This document shows, in pieces, positions 1 through 12,738 of a stretch of 64,000 nucleotides of DNA; positions within the stretch are counted from its first letter, which is position 1; every line of letters starts with the position of its first letter. The translations under genes were made by a program, and so were the position numbers. Source of the DNA: Scilla litardierei (taxonomy: Eukaryota; Streptophyta; Magnoliopsida; Asparagales; Asparagaceae); contig CM061141.1 of NCBI GenBank assembly GCA_030789695.1, forward strand, positions 197,662,294 through 197,726,293. Reading direction: 5' to 3'. The notes beneath the pieces are model-generated. The model made no database searches, had not been told where the DNA came from, and saw nothing but the letters and a program-made list of their open reading frames with translations.

Positions 1-2402
1 CCAAAGAGAAAGGGGCACATGTCAGCAAGTCTGGAAGACTTGTGCAAGTGAAACTGAAAGGTGGTAAAAGTAAAGCAACCTAGCAGTTCTAGCATGAATG
101 CGATGACATGGCAGTTTAAAGTATGAGTGCAACAGGTAAGGAAAAGTAAAGTAAAGTAAAGGACGAGCATGGCATGGCATTCACAAGACAAGTACAAGAC
201 AAGTAAAGAAAACACCTCGTGCACAGAGATTCCGCCTTTTGGCTAGAGTGGCTGCGCGGGCCAACTCCTAAGCTCAAGCGAACGGTTATCCCTACCCCTC
301 CACGTGTATCGAGCCAGGGCATTACCCCCGAACACGGAATGCTCGCTTCTGGACCACGAGCCAGGAAGTGTGTAAACAAGTATGGCCTAGGGGTGCACCT
401 AGCCAGGGACACGGAAACACGGATTTGTACAAGTATTTTGTAGCGTGTGCTACGATGCAACAATCAAGTTGGATGACATGTAAGATGCAATGCATGGCAG
501 TTAAAAGTACGTACAGTTTAAGGAAAGTAAACGTGACAGTTTAGCATGCATGAATGGCAAGTTTAAGGGTTGGATCTAGCTTCGTTGTCAAGCTAGATCA
601 TTTAGGTGACGGATCTAGTTTCGTTGTCAAACTAGATCAAGTAGGCGTCTAGCCAGCTATCATTTCACTGACTAGTCTCTTTTACGCTAAAGGAAAGTAA
701 GTGGCCTAAAAACATGGCCCTACACAAGAGTTGGCAAGTTTCACTTGCCTGCAACTATCACGTCAAGAAAACCGCCCAACGAGTCCAAAGTCACGATTCC
801 TACGTGCTCAAGTCCCCCGGCCTACATCCGTTTTATTAATCTTGATTAGTGATTCTAAAACATTTAAAAATACTTTAAAATAATGATTTTTAGTCTTTAT
901 TAGCATGCAATTGGGTTGGGGGTCCTAGGGGTGCAAAACGTTACCTCAACACGACGCGAGAGCTACACCGGCGTCGGGTAGCGACGCCGGGGGTTGAAAT
1001 AATAAGATCGCGCTCCAAGTCCAGATTCCAATTAGATTCCTCGCTGGAAATTCAGAGCAATCAACCCGGGGCGACGATTCCAGATTCCAAAGCTCGCACG
1101 TGCGACGACGGGCTACGACGTGCGACGAAGTCGTACGCGACAAGTCGTCGAAGAGAACGTACCAAAGTGGGGCCCACAGTAGTCCTAGGGGCCTTTGGGG
1201 AACCCACAATAACTCGGGAGAACTTGGGGGGCCCACGGAGGCAAGCGGTGCGACGGGTGCGGGGTTGCGACAAGTGGCCGTCGGTCGTACAGCCTCGGTG
1301 CGGGGAGATGGCTCGGTCAGACACGGTGGGGGCGCTGTGCGACGCTGGGGGTCGGTCACGGCAGCGGGGGCGGCCGTTTCCCTCGGTCAGACACGGTGGA
1401 GGCCTCGGTCAGGCGCTTGGGATGCAGGGTTGCAGCGCTGCAGCGATGCAACGCTCGGGCGCTCGGTCACAGCGGCGGCTTCCTTCGGTCGGGCACGGAG
1501 CGGAGCGGGGCGACAGAGCGGGCGACAAGCGGGTCGGTGCGGAGCGGGGCGACCGGTCGGTTCTCTCGGTCTGACCGAGAGACCCTATCGGTCAAGCGGG
1601 GGACGAAGCGGCGGGGTTGGTGCTGCGGTGCGGAGCGACGAGATAGCGGGCGGGGCGGCCGGTCAGAACGGGTGGATGCGGGGGATTTCCTCGGTCGTGC
1701 GGGGTGCTGAACGTCGCAACGTTGCGAAGATTCGTCGCAACGTCCAAAATGACTTTGGAAGAGGCTAGGGCTAATTTCTTTGGAAAATAGGACTTGCTAG
1801 GGGTTGCTTATATAGTATAGGGGGGGTTGACTTGGTCTAGGGCTAAATCTAATAGGATTAGAATTCAAAAAGATTTGAAATTTGAATTCAAACTTCTCCA
1901 ACCCAATCTAGGATTTGACCTGGTCCAAATGAGCTGGAAATTGGCTCAAAAATTCTTTAAAACGTTTAAAACTCAAATAAATTTTATTTGGCCGAAAATT
2001 AATTTATAAATTAATTATTAAAAATAATATAAAACTTGTAAAAATTATAAAAGTGGTCAAATTAACTCCAAAAATTATAAAATAAATATTGTGGTGATCG
2101 TGGCGACGAATGTGAGCTAACTAAGAAGACGGAACTCAAATTCGACATCGGACGACGAAACTAAAAATAGAAACGTCTCCCGTCAAAAGTGAAAGTCGTC
2201 ACGTCTCATCGAGTGAGTTTAAATTGTGGAAAAACGACTCGAGAAGTGTCGTTCCAAGATAGTGCCACTATTTAATACTCTCAGAGACGTTCGCAACGGC
2301 ATATCACACAAAAGTATTCACAATCAAATAAAGTCTAAAATAAACACGTGCACGGCCAAAAGCACGTGCACGAACGAAGTACAACGAAAACGTACCGTTA
2401 CA
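1..2402 (-). mobile_element. 3' LTR (partial) of a Ty3-gypsy chromovirus, Tekay-like
   Basis: Read on the minus strand, the LTR begins TGTAACGGTACG at 2402, directly after a purine tract and an integrase/chromodomain end, and runs off the left edge of the window. It holds a TATA box at 1809-1815 and, downstream of it on the minus strand, a GC-rich block (about 1060-1770). The part at 1-900 resembles 15136-16180, including two adjacent copies of a motif containing TTCGTTGTCAA, so both belong to related LTRs. Reading frames inside the GC-rich block look like by-products of base composition. The family is inferred from the adjoining pol end. The left LTR boundary is outside the window. Confidence 0.75.
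1809..1815 (-). promoter_or_regulatory. TATA box of the chromovirus LTR
   Basis: The minus strand reads CTATATAAG here, just upstream of the GC-rich block. Related LTRs carry a TATA-like box in the same place (9417-9424, about 11158, about 16581). Confidence 0.5.
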
Positions 2403-2416
2403 TCCTCCCCACCTTA
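2403..2416 (-). other. Polypurine tract of the chromovirus
   Basis: The minus strand reads TAAGGTGGGGAGGA immediately before the LTR start TGTAAC. This is the expected plus-strand primer site and fixes the LTR boundary at 2402. Confidence 0.8.
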
Positions 2417-2443
2417 GAAATGATTCCGTCCTCGGAATCAACA

Positions 2444-3030
2444 TCAAGCACTGCTCGGGAAAAGGTGCGGGAAGCGCTCTCTCATTTCGTCTTCACGCTC
2501 CCAGGTAGACTCACCGGGGGAACCGTGACGCCACTGCACACGAACCAAGTCGACGGTCTTATTCCTCAGCTGCTTCTGTCGACGATCCAGAATCTCAACG
2601 GGCTGCTGATCATAAGACAGATCCGGACGAACCGTAATCTCTGAGAAATCCACAGCGTGAGAGGGATCACTAACGTATCGGCGTAACTGAGATACGTGAA
2701 ATACGTCGTGAACTCCCACAAGCGACGGTGGCAACGCCAAGCGATAAGCCACAGCTCCAACTCTCTCTAGAACATCGAACGGTCCAATAAACCTCGGACT
2801 CAGCTTGCCTCTCTTCCCGAATCGAATAACTCCGCGGTTCGGAGAAATCTTCAGGAATACATGATCGCCAGGCTGAAACTCCAAAGGCCTCCGTTTAGCA
2901 TCCGCCCAATGCTTGAAACGGTCCTGCGCAATCCTCAGCTTCTCTCGAATATTCCTCACAACATCCACGGCCTCCACGATCATCTCCGGTCCTAACAGCT
3001 CCCGATCTCCAACGTCATCCCAGCTCAGTG
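2444..3030 (-). pseudogene. Ty3-gypsy pol, C-terminal end: integrase tail plus chromodomain
   Basis: About 195 codons are open up to the assembly gap, ending in TGA at 2444-2446. The product contains a gypsy integrase C-terminal module (GDHVFLKISPNRGV, then the GKLSPRFIGPF region), a HDVFHVSQLRRY block, and a chromodomain-like end (VEILDRRQKQLRNK ... VQWRHGSPGESTWEREDEMR). This order is typical of plant chromoviruses of the Tekay/Del type. The chromodomain is thought to steer integration toward particular chromatin. Everything upstream (protease, RT, RNase H, integrase core) is lost in the 500-N gap, so intactness cannot be judged. The surviving piece has no internal stop. Confidence 0.85.
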
Positions 3031-3530
3031 NNNNNNNNNNNNNNNNNNNNNNNNNNNNNNNNNNNNNNNNNNNNNNNNNNNNNNNNNNNNNNNNNNNNNN
3101 NNNNNNNNNNNNNNNNNNNNNNNNNNNNNNNNNNNNNNNNNNNNNNNNNNNNNNNNNNNNNNNNNNNNNNNNNNNNNNNNNNNNNNNNNNNNNNNNNNNN
3201 NNNNNNNNNNNNNNNNNNNNNNNNNNNNNNNNNNNNNNNNNNNNNNNNNNNNNNNNNNNNNNNNNNNNNNNNNNNNNNNNNNNNNNNNNNNNNNNNNNNN
3301 NNNNNNNNNNNNNNNNNNNNNNNNNNNNNNNNNNNNNNNNNNNNNNNNNNNNNNNNNNNNNNNNNNNNNNNNNNNNNNNNNNNNNNNNNNNNNNNNNNNN
3401 NNNNNNNNNNNNNNNNNNNNNNNNNNNNNNNNNNNNNNNNNNNNNNNNNNNNNNNNNNNNNNNNNNNNNNNNNNNNNNNNNNNNNNNNNNNNNNNNNNNN
3501 NNNNNNNNNNNNNNNNNNNNNNNNNNNNNN
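3031..3530. other. Assembly gap of exactly 500 N
   Basis: The run is exactly 500 N, a fixed-size scaffold gap rather than a measured length. The left side is a chromovirus pol end and the right side is an Athila-type gag, so any reading frame crossing the gap is artificial. Confidence 0.99.
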
Positions 3531-5045
3531 ATCTTGAGCATGAGTAGACGGCTTTCGGCTCAAATTGCTAGAAATCGGAACCATGACAGTGTCGGTAGTC
3601 TTCCCTCCTCTCGTGGTAACTGCGACCACTGCATTTGCTTGGGCCCTAGGATTGGGCTCTAGCTGTGAAGGCAATCGCCCTTGCATCTTCATAAATTGAG
3701 ACATTTGGCCCTTAAGCTCATCGATGGAATCATTGATAGACTTGAAACGCGCAGAATTCTCTGCATTTATCTTGGATTGCCCACTCATGAAGGTCTCCAA
3801 TGTCGCCTCGAGATTAGGCTTTGGATCGGCCGGTGCATATTGTTGTTGTTGACGGTAATTGTACCCCGGTGGTCTGTAAGGCCCAGATGGCCTAAACCCA
3901 TATTGTTGCATAGGCGGCCCTTGTTGTTGAGGAGGTGGTGGAGGTCTTTACTGTTGAGGATGTTGCAATCCTCCATTGGGGTTGCCATAAGAAAATCTGG
4001 GATGATTTCTTGCTTTCGGATGTTGCCATTGATTCATTCCCTCTCCGGCTACAAAGTGTACCTGCTCAGCTTGCATGTCTACTCCATTATATGGTCCTTC
4101 ATTTAAAGCATGGCCTTACTCCGCATAGCCTTCATGCGTGGGATAAGCTAGAGTTCTAGAAGTGGTTGGAATGTCATCCAACCTCTGTTCAATCCTCGCT
4201 ACCTATTTACAAAGAGTTTCAATAGAGCTACCAAGATGGGTAGCGATTTTTACCTTGGGGGCTTTAGTAGATGAGCGTTCGTCGCCCCACTGCTGAGTAT
4301 TCGCAGCCATTTGTTTCAGCAAAGATAAAGCTTCATCTGATGGCTTATACAAGACAGCTCCTTAAGCGGAGGCATCAATAATCATTTTCGTGCTTGGTTG
4401 AAGCCCACTGTAGAAACTTTGAACAAGATCCCACTCCACGACTTCATGGTGCGGACATTGATGCTGTAAGTCTTTAAATCTCTCCCAAGCCTCCTACAGT
4501 GACTCCGTAGGAAGCTGTTTAAAATTTGAGATCGCTCCTTGAATCCTCACCGTTTTGGGCGGTGGATAGAACTTGTTCACAAAGGCGGTGGCCAGCTGCT
4601 CCTAAGTCGTAAAGGTATTAGAAGGATGTGCTCGCAACCAATAGGAGGCCTTGTCCCCTCAGAGTGAATGGGAATAGCCTGAGCTTAATAGCATCTTCAC
4701 TCCTGTTCTTAGCATGTAACGTGTCACACTTCGCCAAAAACATGTCGATATGGTGGGTTTGGTTTTCAGGAGGATGCCCTTGGAAGGGGCCCTGCTGCAT
4801 GAGATTTATCAACCCAGTCTTCAGCTCAAACCTACCTACCGCCAGTTGTGGTCTCAAGATGGAAGAAGCTCCAGTAAAGTTTGGCTTAATATAGTCCAGG
4901 ATGGACCCTTAGCGTAGAGGAGAAGCATTTCCCACTTCCATTTGATCTATAGTAGCCTGACTCCTTTTCGCTGCTCTTAGCTTTCTTGCAGTCCTTTCGA
5001 TCTCGGGGTCAAATAATAATTCTCTGTCAAGGCTCCTAATGCAAG
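3531..5045 (-). pseudogene. Athila-type Ty3-gypsy gag, degenerate
   Basis: On the minus strand, running from about 5045 toward the gap, fragments in shifting frames give a recognisable Athila-like gag. There is a start region with a GSILDYIKPNFTGASSILRP-like stretch, a conserved core (FELKTGLINLMQQGPFQGH, THHIDMFLAKCDTLHAKN, EDAIKLRLFPFTLR), and a C-terminal region (INAENSARFKSINDSIDEL, GQMSQFMKMQGRLPSQ) with a Q/P-rich stretch. Gag forms the particle shell. The reading is broken by at least one frameshift near 4660 and several in-frame stops, some at positions normally Trp or Gln, as expected from C-to-T decay of methylated DNA. A matching primer site and LTR lie upstream (5186-6595). Confidence 0.85.
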
Positions 5046-5185
5046 TGTTCATGCACAACAGGAACTCAGAAAAATACCATCAGTAACAAAGTAATAAAAG
5101 AATAAAAATAAGGGAAAGATAAGAGATGATAAGATTTGCAAACAAATTCTTCAATAGAAAAATAATTCAAGTAACACTGTTACAA

Positions 5186-5204
5186 TCCTCGGCAACAGTG
5201 CCCA
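5186..5204 (-). other. Primer binding site, Athila-like (tRNA-Asp type, degenerate)
   Basis: The minus strand reads TGGGCACTGTTGCCGAGGA, close to the TGGCGCCGTTGCC-type primer site usual for Athila elements. It lies between the LTR end and gag, as expected. Confidence 0.65.
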
Positions 5205-5209
5205 AAACT

Positions 5210-6595
5210 TGATCGCCCGTGAACTAACACCTGGAACTCACCTAGCAATGGAACGAACACCAAGTGCTAAATTTATCCCAAATGCGAATCCCGGCACTTT
5301 ACGCAAGCGTACGGTTTCAAGTAATAGTATAAAAGATATCTATCCCACAGGGAAGGTAGAGATGTTATTGTCTTTGGTTATTTTTAAATCTCAGAATATA
5401 GGTTGCAGTCAGTTTCGAAAGATTATTTGTTTAGGATTGTGAACGATTAATAAAGACTAGGGCTTTAAGAATCACCGCTAGGATCGTGGGATGTCGATGC
5501 TTGGTTAAGACTCTTACGTTGCATTGGTTTTATAGGGATTGTCGCATCCAAGATGTGGAACTCATGGTTCTAAGCACCATGAATCTAACGTATCGCATTA
5601 ACCCATAGGCTCACACGATACGTGCATTAAGAATCGACAATATTCAATCCACTCTCGTGGACGGAATGATCTCATGTCACGCCACTCTCGTGGGTTAGAG
5701 CTCCGATGTATTTTGGTGGCTCTCATTGATGTAATGGCGGTACCCGGTAATTAGTAATATAGTTCATCGGTGGATCCCATCAAGACACGAGTCGGACATG
5801 GTCACGAGTCCCAATTGAATCCACTCACTCCCTAATTAAGCCTATAGGATACTCCTTAAGCCAATCGATTCCACCGACCGTGGGCACGATCTCAGTACGA
5901 GTTCTCCTACAAACTTTACAAGATCAACCAAAATACTTCCCTTTTATACCAACAGAACCTAAAAATCCTAACTTTGCATCTCAATCCTAAACCCATGGGC
6001 TAATCCATTAGCCCTAGATAGAACTACTCACGCATCGTAGAAATAACAACAAAAGATTCAATAGATGCAATGTAATTCATCATGGCAATGGAAAACATCA
6101 AAAAGCAATAGAAAGTGCAGAGAATTGTTACCAATGCGTCGTAGAGCAATAGCAATCCAAAGAGAATTAAGAAAACAAGATTCCTTGCGCAAAACAATAA
6201 TAAAAATCCAAGTTTTGCTTCATACAAAATAGCGACGGCATAAAAGAGTTATAGCAGTTAAACATTCACAGCAATTTGCAACCTGCAGCAATTTAATCAT
6301 TTGATAGCAATTTGCAATACTATTAGCAACATGTAACAATTTAACATTTAATAACGAAACTGTAATGTTGTCAGCAACATGTAGAAAAAGAGGTTAGAGC
6401 AATAATTAATAACCAGTCTATTCTAGTGATAAGTCAATGTCCAAGAGTACGAGAGATGACTAATATGCACCCTGTGATAGGAGCCAATCCGTGACGCTAC
6501 CACCAACCCCATAGGGTGACGGTCAAGCTCTAACCTCCTTAAGTGTGAAGGTATTCGGTTGGATGCATCCAGTCACTCAGTAACACTTGTGATCA
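5210..6595 (-). mobile_element. 5' LTR of the Athila-like element
   Basis: The 1386-bp segment is bounded by TGATC at 5210 and GATCA at 6595, a short terminal inverted repeat, and abuts the primer site on the left. The length suits an Athila LTR. The other LTR of this element is not in the window, so the boundaries rest on terminal bases and the primer site only. Confidence 0.6.
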
Positions 6596-6705
6596 TAGAC
6601 TACCCAAATCTCACGTGTCAAGTCAAGTGCTGGGTCAAAAGTACGTGTACTATCTATTTATGTTGGGGTTCCATCTTCCATTCATTTATATCGAAGTTCC
6701 ATCTT

Positions 6706-9700
6706 TGTAACGACCCGCTCTCAGGGGGGCCATTACTTATTTGATTACATTTGCAGGTTTGTAGATTACCAGTGAAATCAATATAGCTACAATACAGAGA
6801 TGAACCAATACTCAAACCCGTGTACATTATTACAGTCCATATTTGAAATACAACACTCCACAACAATCACACTGAATACATGAAAGGAAGTACGGAAAGG
6901 AAATACAGAAAAGCAAATACAATATTCACATTAACTCAACTATCTCTAAAAATCAGCAGTCTCTGGGTCAAACTCTGGCTCCTCAAACTCAAGGGCCTCT
7001 TCTTCGATCTGTATGTCGTCTGCCGGTGCCATAAAATGGAACCGTAGGTAGGTTACAATAATTCTAAAAATAGAAAGGAAGCAGGGCACAAGTATGACTA
7101 AATCAGGTGATAAAAGGTAACGAAGTACAAGCAAACTAGAGCGTAAAGTAAAGTACAGTACAACAACTGTGACAAGACGTACATAACGGGTAGTAAAGGT
7201 AAGCAGAACTAAAAGAAGACAACAAACTGTACCAACAGTGCACAAGTGTAAATCAGGCTAAGTAAGAAAAGCATGCTAACATAGTAGCTATAGACAAGTG
7301 TGACAGGTAAAGTATATGCAGTTATGCATACAAGTGCGACAAGTAAAGTGCTGGTGGCTACGCAGGTGTGGTAAGTAAAGTGCATGCAATGCATAAAGTA
7401 AAGGTGACCGTGCAAGCAATAACTACACTAGAACTACGTGACTCAAGTAGGAGAGTGCGATATGCAACCATTGAGTTCATCTCTTTCCTGGATGCGCTTA
7501 CCCAGACGAATGCTGAAACACAGGCAGTGGTACATATATTTGCCGAAACACAGGCAGCAGGACAGGATACAGAAACACAGGCAGCGGTACGGGAAGATGA
7601 ACTCCAGTCACTCCCACACTCTCTCAAATAATGAGTTACCCCAAACCCCAGTGCAGTGTTATGTGTTCTATGCACATGTTTCATACGGGGTGTTTCACAA
7701 TATGTTCCATACAATGTACCACATGATATTATAAAACATAGATTAGTTCCCAATTTACAATGATTATTGAACCAAAACTACTGATTGAATTTCTTATTGA
7801 AAACCAGAAAGTTAGGAACCCATTCCAAAGCAGACTGGGCCGAAGCAAAGTGGATGCTAAGAAGTTTGAGGATAAAGACAAGTCCAACAATTGTGATGTC
7901 GATCTCATGCTTTGAGCATGTGGTATTTCTATTAGTACATAGTTTACTCAAGTAAATGGTCGTGTGTTACAACCACCAAAGTTGAAAGTTGGCAATGTCA
8001 TATGCTTCTGTAGTTGATTAGTCCTATTGATTAGGTCTCTAGTTTTTTGGTTCTAGTCAATTGCCGTTCTGAGGCTATGATGTTTAAGTTCGTACGAGTA
8101 CACTATCTAATTTTCTAAATTTAGAATTCATTGTGACTTACAATTTCGAGGTGGTTGTAGTGAGCTAGAACTAGAACTAAAGCTTCCAAGGGTACTGGTG
8201 TACGAGAATCGGTACCTGAAATCATAAGAAATTGTTGGTTATAAGCCATACCAATTTCTATCTATTTATCTTGATTGTTCTTAATTTTCTAATAGCTTGA
8301 AAAGGTGACAAAATACATTCTAAAATTTTACGTAGGCTAGATATGAGGAATATAATTTTACCTAAGAAGGAAATATTTTTCTGAAGCGTCGGGTATTTTT
8401 TATAATTTTTAAAAGCTCAAGAACGATTTAAAAACTAATTTTAAATAGTTAAAGTAAATGTTCAATAATTTTTTCTGAATAAACTACGTATCAGAATACA
8501 TCAATTAAGTTGTCAAAATGATCGTCTCGTTATATACTACGACATATAATTTTCTCGTACGTCAGTGTACGTGAAATATTTAGGATATGAATTATTAAGT
8601 GAAAATACCGTAATTAGCTTTTATCTTTAAAAATTTACAGTGAAAAATATACTCGCCTGATCTGGATGAAATCAGCGACAATGTGTCCGCAATGTCACGC
8701 TCGAATTTTTGGCCCAGGTCTTGTATTTTTCTGAGGTATTATAGGATTTATTATGGATTTAAATCAGTAAACCCATAAACGAAAATACACACGTATTTTT
8801 GTATGTACGTATAAAAATACGTATGAAAGCCTCACCTTCTTCGTTTCATGATAGTAGTAGCATGGGGGGAAAGGGTGTTGCGTTCGTTGAGGCCGCCGAT
8901 GGGGGACTGGAGGGCGGCGGAGGGTGGCGACCTGCGGAGGGGAGGTCGGCGATGCGGTGGCGACGCGGACGACAGCGTGGCTCCGACGGGCGGTGTCGTT
9001 TGAGGCAGTGGAAAGGAGCAGGGACTCGAGCTGTAGGGGTTGTCGGGGCTTGTCGGGGACGACAGCTGCGGTGTAGAGGGCGGGCGAGAGCGACGGGAAA
9101 AGGCGGCGACGACGAGCGCTCCACCTGAGGGGGACGCTGGTCGGGGTCTAAGGCAGGGAGAGCGGCAGGGCTGTGTCGTGGTGGAAGCGGGATGTCTGGG
9201 GCTTGGGCTAACTGCGAGGTCGCCAAGGGAGTGGGCGGCAGCGGCAGTGGCTGAGGAGGGGCGGCGACATGGCGGTGGGCATGGGTGAGGGTGTGGGATG
9301 CGGGGGTGAGAGAGTGAGAGAGAGCGCAGGGAGAGGGGACGGGCTGAGGGAGAGAGGGAGAGTGTTTGGATTTTTAATAATATCGTTTAATTGTGGTATT
9401 AAGTGGGATTAGTCGGTATTTATAGGGTTAATGGGTTCATGAACCCACATTAACATTAATTACAGTTGTTAGCTTTTTTGACTAAACTTAGACAATTTTA
9501 AATGTGTCCCCTCCCATTTTATAGTCATGGTTAGGGTAATCTAATAGTTAATTAGGTTAAGGTAATTAGTAATTAGGTTAATGTAATAAGTAATAACGAT
9601 TATATTGAAATATCATTTTCTTTATACAAACGACTCCGAAAAATTACGAAAAAAATAGTCATGGGTTCGTATCATTACGAGGATCATGAATATGAAGTCA

Positions 9701-9814
9701 AATTTAAAGTTTGACTGACGAAAAAATTAGAAAAAAATTCATTTACTCATTTTGAACTTGTGTGATACCCTCGTAAATACGGAAATTCGTGTACGCTGAA
9801 ACCAGATCGTTACA
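6706..9814 (-). mobile_element. Solo LTR of the chromovirus family, with target-site duplication
   Basis: The 3109-bp segment begins TGTAACGACCCG and ends ATCGTTACA, giving an 8-bp terminal inverted repeat (TGTAACGA). It is flanked on both sides by ATCTT (6701-6705 and 9815-9819), a perfect 5-bp target duplication. No internal domain is present, so this is a solo LTR left by recombination between the two LTRs. Orientation is inferred from the minus-strand TATA box at 9417-9424 followed by a GC-rich block (about 8870-9370), the same layout as in the partial LTR at 1-2402. Small reading frames inside it are not genes. Confidence 0.85.
9417..9424 (-). promoter_or_regulatory. TATA box in the solo LTR
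   Basis: TATAAATA on the minus strand lies directly upstream of the GC-rich block of the LTR. Confidence 0.5.
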
Positions 9815-10189
9815 ATCTTCCGTTCAGTCTATTCAGTTTATTTGCATCATATTAGATGCGTATGATGTCTCATTGGTCTATTCAATAATCTCAACCAATT
9901 TTACACTTTTGTGATTTAGTTACGCAATTATACGAAGTATATAAATGCACAATAATTTAAAGAAACAAGCATAGAAAATGGTTTTGACTAAGCAAATGAG
10001 GATAAATAAGTTTAAAATATTTTTTAAGGCTAGTAAACTTCTTTCAAGATCTTCAAATTATTAATGTGGATTTTTCTTAATTTATACGATCCAAAAACTA
10101 ATTAACAACGAGAAATCGATTTTTCATTATATTTTTTAAAGATTTCTCTAGGGCAAACCAAACGTCGGAATTCTTCCAACAAGGGGTCA
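9815..10189. other. Unassigned AT-rich spacer
   Basis: AT-rich DNA between the solo LTR and the next LTR fragment. It may include the decayed beginning of that fragment (weak similarity to about 8380-8500). I see no gene. Confidence 0.4.
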
Positions 10190-11901
10190 AAATAACTGTA
10201 TTAACTTGTACTACAGCATATATTTTTCTCTTACTTTAGTGTACATGAAAATCTCATGATATGAATTTTAAAGTGAAATCAGCTTTATTGTGTTTTGCCT
10301 TTGAAAAATCATTATGGGAGATGTGCTTGCCTTTTAGTGATGAAACCAATGCCAATGAGTCTGTTTCGTCGTTTCTGATTTTCTAAGCCTTGTCTCGTAT
10401 TTTTCTGAGGCCTATACGATTTATAAAAAAATTATTACGATCAGTCTATTTCTATACGTATTTAAATACAAATTTAAAAACGTATTTTTGTATTTAATAT
10501 TACAACTCTCGTTCTCACCATCGACGCATTGCAGCTTGGGGCGTTCGGGGCATCGCCGTCGACGACTGGCGGGGCGGAGAGCAAAAGCGAACGGCGGCGG
10601 AGGCGACGAGTTCTCCGATGAAGGCGGGCGGGCGACGGCGGCGGTAAACGGGGTGAAGCCTGCGGGGGGGGGCTATGCTGCTGTTGTTCTTACGGGGCAT
10701 TTCCGTCATTTGGTGGTTGGCGTCGGGGTGCAGCAGATGTCAAAGGAGACTGCGGCGGAGGTGCTGGCGGAGGCGCGTGGGAGGAGCGGGCTCCGGCGGT
10801 GGAGAAAGAGGGATGGGCGGTGTCTCCAGGCTGGGTTGTTTGCTCGGGGGTTCTGCTCATCGAAGGAGGCGGTGCGTGTCACGACGATGGTGTGGGGTGC
10901 AGTCGGAGGCGACGGGAGCGGCATGGGGTCGTTGACGCCGGATGGAGGTGAGTGAGAGAGATCAGAGGTGGGAGGGAGCAAGGGGGTGGTCTTGCGGCTG
11001 GGTGCTTGGGGTTTTGTCATTCGACGTGGCGACGGTGTCGTCGAAGAGGTGGCGACGAGAGGGGATGGGACGGTGTTGGAGTGGGGAGAGGAGGAGCTGA
11101 GAGCGAGGAGTGGGTTTGGGCTAAGGGTTTTCGAATGTGGGATGAAGCTGGGGGGGTTTATAGTTAACTAAATTAATATGATAATAAGTATGTATTTAAT
11201 ACTTAGTCAATGAATTAATTATGTTAGGTTAATATTTTGACTAATTTAAGAACTTTTTGTCTGAACGGATAATATATGGGATGCCATGATAGGGGTTGGT
11301 GGTTGTAATTAGGGTAAAAATGGTAATTAGTGGTAGTAAAAAGTGATTAGTAAGGGTAATTAGCAATATAATATCATTATATTACCAAAATACCCATTAA
11401 TCACATATGATTCCGAAAAATTACGAAAACAAAGCCATGGCTTCGTATAGTCGCGAGGGTCGTCACTACGAGGTCCATTTTGAAGTCTGAGATACAAAGA
11501 CACGAGTTTTGGGCCAAAATGTTTAGGTTGCGGGTTTGCAGGTTATAGGTCGATTTGACTCCAGAAAACAACGAAATTAATATGGGGAGCACTAAATGGT
11601 CATAGAATCTCATGGTAGAAGTTTGAAATCGTTTTGATAACGTTTATATAGAAAAATAATATATAAGGGTATATCGGTAATAATTAAATATAAATTATTT
11701 TATAAATTATTTAGGAATATTGGATGGCACTCGAATTTACTAAAATAGGCTATAACTATATTGATACTACAAAATATTTTTTATAAATGGTTTTGAAACC
11801 AATTTGAAATTAACTTCTAACCAACTATTTTAAAATACTTGTAATATATGAAAATACGTGGAATACAAATATACGCGTACTGATGGATACGGGCCGTCAC
11901 A
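10190..11901 (-). mobile_element. Second chromovirus LTR, right-hand part
   Basis: This stretch is collinear with about 8510-9814 of the solo LTR by eye. Matching blocks include the cttgtctcgtatttttctgag region, a GC-rich block (about 10510-11150), a minus-strand TATA-like box near 11158-11164, the ttccgaaaaattacgaaaa block near 11410, and a terminal GGGCCGTCACA. No convincing left terminus or target duplication is visible, so it is a truncated copy. The GC-rich block contains overlapping open frames on both strands that I do not regard as genes. Confidence 0.65.
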
Positions 11902-12738
11902 CTGACATAAACAAAACTCTTTTGATTGTATGTCGCATATAGATGGTTTTATAACTTAGAACTTCACTTAGCTCAAAAATGGAACCAATCAACATGCTAG
12001 CTCCTACTGACTTTGAGAACGTACTGGTCTTAATACTTCAACTTGATTTCTAAATCTCATTTAGAATGTTGATTATTAAGTATAACAAGCACATTTGTGC
12101 TGAATGAGTTGAAAGGGAATGTACTTGTATCAGGTTGTTTTCACGAATAAGTTATATCAAAATCCATTTATAGGAGTCTTGATGGTAACTTACTCAATCA
12201 TAACTACCCATACTAATTTTCCTTTATCTGCATTAACCTTCTTACTTGAAGTATTACATGCAGGCAAACAAGAAATTTTCTTATTGTGCGCATTATCAAG
12301 ATCGCATCTAATGTATATGCACCTGGAATATTCTCGTTACTATAGATTTTTTATAATACTGACTGCTCTAATTAATCGCATCAACTCAGAAACATATACA
12401 ACAACTCAGAAAACACCAGAGTATACTTGTCAAGATATCAAAAACAATGACTTTAATTAAAGAAAATTGTTCACAACATTTTCGTTCCGAGTGACATTCA
12501 CTCAATCATTGTTCAAACTCTCATCGTCTCATTAATTCAAAAAGTAAAATTTAGACAACATCATTGATATCTCCGAAGTCCTTTGACAGCCCCAGCAACA
12601 ACGATTACTCTAATTGCCAACCGAACCAGGAACTTCACCCATCCACAGCTTCAAGCACCTATAGACAATATACATATGTTTAGTGATCATACCGATATCT
12701 CATATCACGTATTAAGCTTTATAGAAATTAATATAGTT
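11902..12738. other. Unassigned DNA with an intron-like segment
   Basis: There is no recognisable protein. On the minus strand the copia gag fragment to the right runs into CAG|GTATAATTC near 12757, and about 100 bp on there is CTATAG|GTGCTTG near 12660, followed by sequence resembling a 3' untranslated end. This could be a fortuitous or real GT-AG intron. Confidence 0.3.

Noticed and set aside
946..1768. Overlapping long frames on both strands in a GC-rich block
   Set aside because: Located in an LTR downstream of its TATA box; composition without stop codons explains them. The same applies to 8799-9288 and 10488-11171.
2444..3911. Long frames running through the N block
   Set aside because: Ns were read as open codons; the two sides belong to different elements.
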